Positions 57,641-64,000 of a stretch of DNA of 64,000 nucleotides are shown here, piece by piece (position 1 is the stretch's first letter; the number at the start of each line of letters is the position of its first letter). The notes under the pieces are model-generated. The model made no database searches and was not told where the DNA came from. It worked only from the letters and a program-made list of their open reading frames with translations. Position numbers and translations under genes: made by a program. Source of the DNA: Perkinsus chesapeaki (taxonomy: Eukaryota > Perkinsozoa > Perkinsida > Perkinsidae); contig JAAPAO010000025.1 of assembly GCA_013115145.1 (NCBI GenBank), positions 61,687-125,686 on the forward strand, read 5' to 3'.

Positions 57641-58201
57641 GAAACCAGGGTAGACATGTCATACGCAGAGCCAAATGGATTCGAACTCAATTTCTGCTGT
57701 TTCTGGGTGTAAGGCACATTATCCGGAATCTTACTTCAATAATGACTCCGTAGCCCATATAAGCAGTAATGGTATGAATCGCATCGTTTATGAGTATCCA
57801 CAAAGCTAAGAGAGTCAACGGGGACAAATAACGCAAAATCACTCATCAACAACGGACGACCGAACCGATCCAAATTAGCATGTCACTCAATTGTCAAGCT
57901 AGACTTCGCTTCCTCGTCGGCGAGTAACTGAAAGACTTCCAGTGAAAACGTAACCTGGAGAAAGCAGGCAGTCGCCTGACTTTCACGGCCGGATCCTCGA
58001 CTGAGCTGCTCAGCTGGAGGCTTGTATTATCAATGTTAACGCTGGAGTTCATAACCTGTAACGCTTGAAATACTGCAGGACTTTTCCAGCGATTGTGTCG
58101 TATTGAACTACCTCTGATGGAAGGCGGTCATCAAAGACTTGCATAGGTCTCCAGCTACTCCTAAAAAACCTTCGGCAGTATCTAAAAAAGAGAATAAAAA
58201 T
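57641..58201. other. No assigned gene
   Basis: A short plus-strand Lys-rich frame (TPKKPSAVSKKENKN) ends in TGA at 58202-58204, overlapping the 3' end of the tRNA-Trp gene. It may be the tail of an unplaced exon. Confidence 0.3.
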
Positions 58202-58273
58202 TGACCCCGGCCCGATTCGAACGGACAACCTTCTGATCTGGAGTCAGATGCGCTACCGTTGCGCCACAGGGCC
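58202..58273 (-). tRNA. tRNA-Trp (CCA)
   Basis: 72 nt. Acceptor GGCCCTG/CGGGGTC pairs with wobbles. The anticodon stem TCTGA/TCAGA closes loop CTCCAGA. T arm is GTCCG/CGGGC. There is no intron. Confidence 0.92.
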
Positions 58274-58670
58274 AGTTGCAAAGTTCGACCCGAAACTCTG
58301 GTGTACAAACCTACTTCTCGTCTGTTAGACTGAGCACCATATCCCCCCATGGTTCTATTGGACCATAAGCATCCTTGACTGAACGATACATAGATACTTT
58401 ACTCTTTCCAGTCGGTAGACAATCATAGTCTCTTTGGGATACCTACCGGAAGATATCGATGAAATGTTTTGGCGAAAGATGAGACAAAAGAATGAAACTG
58501 AACGAAAGAGTTGCTAAAGAAAAAAACCGACACTTCAGCTCCCTTCCGCGGTATTGCGGTTCATAAAACAACATCCCGGACTCGCTTGCGATCCACAAAA
58601 GACAGATTGACGGCTCTATGCTCGTCTGGATAGAAACGATACAAAAATCGTTTCAGAAACTTTTGAGAGA

Positions 58671-59701
58671 TGACTACTAACCCACCACATCAGCCACCAC
58701 CGGCAATTGAGCCAGCTGACCCTTTGCAGCTATTTGCAAAACGACTTCGACAGTGCAAGGCTCCCTGGCTATTATTTCAACACCGACGTACATGGCCAAG
58801 CCGGGAGGCAGAGGCCCTGGACGGTAACTGAGACTGACGTGAGGCCAAGCGGTTGAAAAACGTGAAGCCTACATGGGAAGCACAACTGCCTCCTTCGTGG
58901 GAACGTTACCGATCACCCGCAATTTAAGCCTGGTCAAACAGATGAGTGAGCGGAGCGAAGCGCAACACCTTGTAACGTCGGCATCGAGGTTTCGGACTTT
59001 AACGACCATTCGATAAATACCATGCTGGCGAACACTGCCAAAGGCTAAACGTACGGGGCTGACCTGAACGATGATTGATAAGCGGCGGGGAGGAGCGGTT
59101 AATCATAAGCTACAGCAGTGGAAGTGGAATCTAGTAGATCTGTACCAAACTAATCGTAATGTACGCATGCGCATTAACGCAACTCGGTTTCACCCTCCCA
59201 ATGAAGTGTACTACAGTCGCATGACTGAGCACCAAGTGGTTCGTTATACTGCAACCCGCGGTAGCACAGTAAAATATTCCGACTAGTTGCCTGAAGAGGA
59301 CTGACCTCAATGAGCTTATTAGGATCCCCGAGGCCCAACAACGAGCCAGTCAGATATTCAACCGGTGGGACTTCATCGCCTTCGACGTTGCCAGAGAAAG
59401 CTGAAGATACCGCTTATAAAATTACATTTTGAGCAATGCACTAACCCAGTGCATGCACATAAGGATCCATGGGGCCTCTATGACCGCCAGCACGTCGAAC
59501 CTGTAAAACCGTTACTGGGAATCGAACCAACGACTTCACTAATAAAAGGTTCGTTCACTAACCAACTGATCCGCGGACCTCCATTGCCCCAGGAGCTTCG
59601 ACCGCTTCCAACTTCCTTGCCAAACTAGACGTTCTAATTCGTCGATCAACCGGCGCTTCGGTGAGGACAAATTCCTCGTTACGCAGGATAAACGGCTCTA
59701 A
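58671..59701 (+). CDS. Unrecognised small multi-exon gene
   Basis: It starts MTTNPPHQPPPAIEPADPL and continues FAKRLRQCKAPWLLFQHRR. Later exons read LQQWKWNLVDLYQTNRNVRM, RFHPPNEVYYSRMTEH, LNELIRIPEAQQRASQIF and HKDPWGLYDRQHVEPVK. The last reads SFDRFQLPCQTRRSNSS, stopping at 59701. The basic, Trp/Arg-rich style resembles a mitochondrial ribosomal protein, but I do not recognise the family. The intron 59511-59592 carries an antisense tRNA-like sequence. An intron near 58945 carries the GCGGAGCGAAGCG motif. Joins at 58.82-59.07 kb are uncertain. Confidence 0.5.
59508..59580 (-). other. tRNA-like relic, antisense in an 82-nt intron
   Basis: B box GGTTCGATTCC is at 59528-59518. The A-box position (CGGATCAGTTG, two mismatches) is at 59573, 45 nt upstream, followed by D-arm-like GGTTAGTG. 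Stems are decayed. Host intron 59511-59592 opens GTTACTGGG and ends CCCCAG. Confidence 0.65.
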
Positions 59702-59713
59702 GGAGGAAACGCT

Positions 59714-60164
59714 CTATGAGTACAGGGAAAAATCAAAGGTAATATAATGTAAGCTGAAGAGTTGCCATAAATGGCCTAAGTATCTTGTAACAAGTACAAA
59801 AACAAGATTCTTGTTTTTGCATTGTAGCCGTATGCTGCAAGGTAGTATTCGCTGGCGAGCACGCGGTAAGTCTGGAAAGCCGGCCTGAGTCACCTTCTTC
59901 ATGACGGCGTGTTTCTCTCGGTTCGCCATAGACGTCCCACTGAGCACCGCGCTTGTCCGGATGTGGTCCGTCGGGTGTGATGCTAGCCAGGACCTGCCGA
60001 GATTCGAATCCTAACTGAACGATTCGAGAACAGTGGTCTCGTGGCCTAATGGATAAGGCGTTGGTCTTCGAAACCAAAGATTGTGGGTTCGAGTCCCACC
60101 GAGATCGTTTCTTCTCGGCGAATTTGGTTTTGGGTTCGTTCGTCACCGCGTTCGTCCGGTACAA
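59714..60164 (-). CDS. Small unrecognised two-exon gene hosting tRNA-Arg
   Basis: Exon 1 (60164-60100) reads MYRTNAVTNEPKTKFAEKKR. Intron 60099-59994 (106 nt, GTGGGA ... GGCAG) is phase 2. Exon 2 reads SWLASHPTDHIRTSAVLSG and MANREKHAVMKKVTQAGF, with a stop at 59714. The alternative exon-2 frame (ASITPDGPHPDKRGAQWDV) is also open, but phase favours the first. It is convergent with the gene ending at 59701. An 11-nt-arm palindrome (59797-59819) lies in its distal part. No family recognised. Confidence 0.45.
59797..59819. repeat. 11-nt-arm palindrome, one-base centre
   Basis: CAAAAACAAGA-T-TCTTGTTTTTG is perfect. Confidence 0.85.
60035..60107 (+). tRNA. tRNA-Arg (TCG), intact, antisense across a host splice site
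   Basis: 73 nt. Acceptor GGTCTCG/CGAGATC is fully paired with one wobble. Anticodon stem TTGGT/ACCAA closes loop CTTCGAA. T arm is GTGGG/CCCAC. Its last eight bases overlap exon 1 of the minus-strand gene, and the host 5' splice GT is the antisense of its T stem. Confidence 0.93.
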
Positions 60165-60812
60165 CCTAAGTTAAGGCAATGCGATACGAACAGAACGATA
60201 GCGGATGTAAAGAGACCAAAGGTTCGTCTCATATGAAAGTGTAATTGTCTGGAGTATCCGTTTAATTACAGAGGCTCAGGTCGGCGATCAGCGGCCTCTC
60301 TCGACTAGACCAGCGTCATCTCACTTTATTCACCCCATCGCTGATTGAGTCTTCTGGTAATTCATCACTCGTGTCTTTATAAGCCAACTATGTAGGAAGC
60401 TTCAACCATTGACTTGTTAGCATTGATACCTCCTTCTCTTGAATTAGTTTTTCCATCTTGTCCCATTCATCCGGCAACAGTGGATCCCAAGGACTCCGTC
60501 TTGCAAAGGCCGCCCTTTCCTCCCTACTGCCAACGACTTCTAGTTTCTACATGAGGACTGGCCGGTCGAACTGTGAATTTGAGACTTACTGGTAGAGGCT
60601 TCGGAGGAAGCTGGTCAGGATCAACCTAATCAAAGATGGCATGTCACGTGGGGTTCGGTCGTCGAAGGGGCAGCTACTTTCTGTCCAAGCATGCGATTTT
60701 CCACGAGGAAATTAAGACCATGTTCACTCTGGAAGTAGTTATATGGATCCACCACTGTGGGAGGCTCGTCATCCTGACAGAAATGAACGAGTGAAGAGCT
60801 TTCGACAAAGAG
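60165..60812. other. No assigned gene
   Basis: No protein-like frame with motifs is seen between the tRNA-Arg host and tRNA-Leu. Confidence 0.35.
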
Positions 60813-60892
60813 TGACAGCTGTGGGGTTCGAACCCACGCCCTTTCGGACTGGCGCCTTAAGCCAGCGCCTTAGACCACTCGGCCAAACTGTC
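60813..60892 (-). tRNA. tRNA-Leu (AAG)
   Basis: 80 nt with the short class II variable arm. Acceptor GACAGTT/AGCTGTC and anticodon stem CTGGC/GCCAG close loop TTAAGGC. T arm is GTGGG-TTCGAAC-CCCAC. It lies 38 bp downstream of the stop of the same-strand gene at 60930. Confidence 0.9.
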
Positions 60893-60929
60893 AGTGATGA
60901 AGAGTTTCACTCTGCATACTGAACAAAGC

Positions 60930-61570
60930 TTAAAGGCCTTCTGTACAACCCTCGTAAACCACTTCGTTAGTTGCCACTTCCTCTTGAGCTTTCCTGACAT
61001 TTCTTCGTCCTTTATTCAGAGGAGCCTTCTCGGATTTAGCGTCAGCGCCTCCCTGAAACACCCGCAGGTACTTACGAGCCAGAAGTTAACAAAACTTGCA
61101 CTCGATAATACGCTCGAGGCACGTCACAAGGTGTGACGTGACGTGTAACGGAGTGACTGAAACCGTCCAGGCCTCAGCTCGATCGACCACCATGAGAAAA
61201 GTCTTCGCACCAAACAGAACTGTCCTCTTGCCGAAACACATTTTGGCTGGTTTTACTCGGACCACCGGCATCACACGGGAAGGCGCGAAACTCTGCAACA
61301 ATTCCTTGGAAGCAAATGCAGTTCCATTTCGTGATGCAACACGCGTTGAGCATCCCAATTCTCGATTGGGAGCTATCAACATGTTCTCACTTTCGATTTT
61401 GCTACTTCTTCCAGTTGCTTTTCTGCAGATTTCCTTCGCCTTTCTTCTGCCACCTTTTCTGCCATTCTCCCAGCTCTCCTGAGCAACAGATTCTGAGTGA
61501 ACCCTTCCCGGGTGTGTGTTAGGCCCTTACTTGAGAGCTTCACTGAGGAGATCTTCCGCATTCGGGCCAT
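60930..61570 (-). CDS. Small basic multi-exon protein, unrecognised
   Basis: Exon 1 from the ATG at 61570 reads MARMRKISSVKLSSKGLTHT ... EKVAEERRRKSAEKQLEEVA and ends at GTGAGA. Exon 2 reads LLQSFAPSRVMPVVRVKPAK and FGKRTVLFGAKTFLMVVDRA. Exon 3 reads KSEKAPLNKGRRNVRKAQEE, stopping at 60930. All three join in frame with consensus splice ends. The Lys/Arg-rich helix is compatible with a nucleolar or ribosome-associated role; this is only a suggestion. Confidence 0.5.
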
Positions 61571-61652
61571 CTTTCCATCCAGCAGCCAGCGCAATGCTAC
61601 GAGATTCGACCTTACCGAATAATGCAATAACTCAATATGATGCCAGCGGAAT

Positions 61653-61681
61653 AAAACCATACTGTAGTACAGTATGGTTTT
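61653..61681. repeat. 14-nt-arm perfect palindrome, one-base centre
   Basis: The arm AAAACCATACTGTA and its reverse complement flank the G at 61667. Confidence 0.9.
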
Positions 61682-62234
61682 GTTTCGTACAGTAACTGCA
61701 CGACCTTGGAAGTATAATACAGGAGGAATATGCTGGTTCCAGTTCGAGTATCGGAGCAAGGGCTGGATACTGACTAGCATCCCCTCTGAAATTTTCCTAG
61801 GAATTCAATAGAGCTAGGTAAACGCAAAGCATGAAGAACTTGGGGCACAACAAAGTCTGAAACATTCTGGATATGAATCATATCATTAAGGATTATGATA
61901 GCTGGCACATGTGACATGGGTAGTATGATGCGCACTTCCACATGTAGCCTGTTATACGAGTCACAGACGTCATGGCGCATCTGACAGGAGCGCTTCATGG
62001 ACGGAATCCACTGCTATGAGCATGTAGTCGTTTTATGACAGAATTCTCGAAAGCCTTCCGTGTTAGCCCATGCTAATCAATCTACTAGCACGCTAAAAAT
62101 TAACAATGTTTACCAGTCACTTCACTGTCCGCTACATTGTAATCGTAAAAAAACTTAATCTCAGCAGCAGTAAAGATGAACCGGCAGCAACACCCAGAAA
62201 AACCCGTCGGGCCCGTCCAAGGTTGAACGGTATT

Positions 62235-62255
62235 CGTCTGTCCACTGGACAGACG
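62235..62255. repeat. 10-nt-arm palindrome, one-base centre
   Basis: CGTCTGTCCA and TGGACAGACG flank the C at 62245. Confidence 0.85.
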
Positions 62256-62319
62256 GACTCTTTCAGTGACAGTCTGTGGCTATTTGAAGTACTCTACTTG
62301 CAAGTTCCCGACCGAAATC

Positions 62320-62338
62320 CGCATAGGGACCCTATGCG
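62320..62338. repeat. 9-nt-arm palindrome, one-base centre
   Basis: CGCATAGGG-A-CCCTATGCG is perfect. TACTCCAC-T-GTGGAGTA follows at 62414-62430. Confidence 0.85.
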
Positions 62339-63017
62339 ACTGTGGATCCTAACAGACTATGATAGGGCACGGGAGTTCAACTGGGTTGGGCGGAAATTCC
62401 ACCGTGGGATGAATACTCCACTGTGGAGTACTCCGGTGTGACAATGACCTTGATTCCTCGAGAACTTGAGTCGGAAGTTACGGTGCGCCTCGGCAGCCGT
62501 GGGCCCGATCCAGGTAGCAGAGACTCACACGGCGTGTGGCGTAGCCACAGGCTATTGCGGTCCTGCACTGCAAATCGTAAAGGGAGGGTAATTCTGCTAT
62601 TTGGGAGGCGGATAAATTGTCTCCAGAATAAGCTGGGACCTTCGAGTCGAGGGGAGGCCGCTGCGGAGAGAAAAGCGCCAGATCAGGCTCTGCCCCTCGT
62701 CTGACTCAGGCCTAGGTTGAGCACAATCATCATATGACCGTAGGCCAAAACAAATACTTCACACTAGTCTTTCGCATTCCGCCTTGGACTTATAATTGGA
62801 GACGAATAGGAATTTGGAAGATTTTCAAGACGTCCGCGATGAGCCTTTGCCTTCGAGCTAACCTCTTTCTTGCTCCACTGAGGGCCAGACATTGCTCCAT
62901 CACTAACGGCTGTCTGCAGGCTTTCCGTCATGATAAAAAAACTGTGCAAACCCGAAGCCGCAATGCTGCCTCAACTCGACCTCTTCGTATTCAATAACGT
63001 CATCACTCGGCATGTAC

Positions 63018-64000
63018 TCGTGTTTATTTCTTATTCTTTTTCTGCTTCTTGGCATCCGCAGCGACCGCCTTAGCTTCGGCCTCTCTTTGCATGCGAGCCG
63101 CTACTTCATCGTGGAGACCCCTGCCCAGAGAAAAAGAAAATCAATAGATCGGGACCTCGAAGATAAGAACAATCGCTACTGAGCTAGATTGGACCTGTTT
63201 CTGGAAAGGAAAATAAGGATGGTGGCGAAATACTAACTACGTTGAAATGGAAAGCAGCAATAAAACCAGGACGAGTGGAAGCCTGCTTATCCTACTTATG
63301 CTCCTCCATCCATTGTTCGTATCGTGAGCATGCCTCCTCGAACTCCGCAAGTAACCTCTTATCGACCTCAGGATACTCCACAAGATGCCTCACACTGGTG
63401 AAGTAACCTGTCAATGTACAGTTCACTAGAAGAACGGATGAAAGCCAACCTAGTACTCGGCTTTGGTGCCATAGGGTTCGGGGTTTCCACCGCTTCGACC
63501 TGAGAATAATAAATGCAGGTCTCCAATCAACAGCATCTCAATGCCACACTCAGCAGTGTATAACAGGCTTAAAGACTTTGAATTAAAGCTCGTCATCAAC
63601 TGCAATGGCGAGGTAACTCAGTTTTCGAATGTCTATGGGTTTACCCTACCTGTCTGTGAGCACACTGGGGTACTGTAATTTCCGGCACCGGTAGCGTCCG
63701 AATGCTGCTGGTGCAGTCCGTGTTTATTAGATAATGGCTTGTGCCTGTTGATGCAGCGGTATTCAAAAGTGTGGCTCAGACCGCTGGAGGTTGATGGTTA
63801 TGCAACCTTACATCCCTCCATAGGAGCCTGCATCTCAACACTTTCCTTCTCGACTCTCGTGCTCGCCATGGCCTCTGCAGCTTCAGCTGACGGTAGAATT
63901 TCCTGAGGTCAAGCACCCTTAAACACCTTTAGTTTTACGTCATCAACCAACTCTCTCTCACGAAGGCGGATGGGGCAGCGCAGTGCACCCAAGCGAGCGG
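63018..64000 (-). CDS. Partial gene with Lys-rich C-terminus, runs off window
   Basis: From the window end the exons read LGALRCPIRLRERELVDDVK, ILPSAEAAEAMASTRVEKES and then YFTSVRHLVEYPEVDKRLLA. FEEACSRYEQWMEEHK follows, and finally LHDEVAARMQREAEAKAVAA with a KKQKKNKK tail and a stop near 63018. Helical, charged and without a recognised domain. The 5' end lies beyond 64000. Exon joins are approximate. Confidence 0.5.

Larger units (their letters stand above)
61571..63000. other. Gene-poor stretch with four one-base-centre palindromes
   Basis: Palindromes are at 61653-61681, 62235-62255, 62320-62338 and 62414-62430. The frame at 62106-62441 (+) contains three of them and is not convincing as a gene. 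A minus frame at 62949-62764 (ESLQTAVSDGAMSGPQWSKK) could be an exon. Confidence 0.45.

Noticed and set aside
58824-58843. 20-nt ultrashort intron (GTAACT...GTGAG)
   Set aside because: The phase does not join the protein-like frames on both sides, so another exon structure is more likely.
59733-60164. Continuous minus frame reading SRWDSNPQSLVSKTNALSI
   Set aside because: This is the antisense of tRNA-Arg. The frame is better explained as two exons with the tRNA in the intron.
63935-63960. 24-nt intron between DDVKLK and EILPSAE on the minus strand
   Set aside because: Possible, but it rests on one junction and alternative AG sites exist, so it is not claimed.

Overview
This is a eukaryotic nuclear window. 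Genes are split by many short GT-AG introns, there are single tRNA genes on both strands, and there are no operons or ribosome binding sites. An axonemal dynein intermediate chain implies a flagellated cell. Expanded TIR-like membrane proteins (FLSHSW ... LDKCCI ... RLWCVYELA) and a GCC2/GCC3-type receptor ending in a multi-helix membrane region are what I associate with alveolates. My best guess is a perkinsozoan or dinoflagellate relative, but this is inferred from protein character, not from a search.

Layout. 1-1.3 kb holds two abutting integrase-tail fragments in opposite orientation. 1.8-3.3 kb (-) is an intact TIR-like membrane protein. 7.0-15.5 kb (-) holds scattered exons of a probable GCC2/GCC3 receptor. 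17-21 kb is gene-poor and carries a C2H2 zinc-finger ORF beside a large palindrome. 21.6-39.3 kb (+) is a dense housekeeping/flagellar block: a long coiled-coil protein, a METTL21/FAM86-like methyltransferase, an ARH3-like ADP-ribosylhydrolase and a DNAI2-like axonemal dynein intermediate chain. 39.8-42.2 kb (-) is a nuclear protein with a cupin/JmjC-like tail and an intact tRNA-Pro in one of its introns. 43.4-52.7 kb carries two members of an unrecognised secreted family, a second intact TIR-like gene and a broken third copy. 53.7-64 kb holds several small multi-exon genes of unknown function, tRNA-Trp, tRNA-Arg and tRNA-Leu.

Two signals stand out. First, introns across the 22-42 kb and 58-60 kb genes repeatedly contain tRNA-like sequence. 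It takes the form of a B box (GGTTCRANNCC) in sense or antisense, placed near the 5' splice site. In at least eight cases an A box lies 42-45 nt away, which is tRNA spacing, and in several a T-run follows where the tRNA 3' end would be. One 76-nt dynein intron is almost exactly tRNA-sized, and two intact tRNAs sit antisense in host introns. Second, the gene-poor and large-intron regions are full of perfect inverted repeats whose arms are separated by exactly one nucleotide (arms of 7-18 nt). They are far commoner than chance would give, and some are fused end to end.

Exon boundaries were deduced by eye from reading frames, splice consensus and remembered family motifs. The exons listed are those with the best frame and phase support; the unlisted ones remain open.
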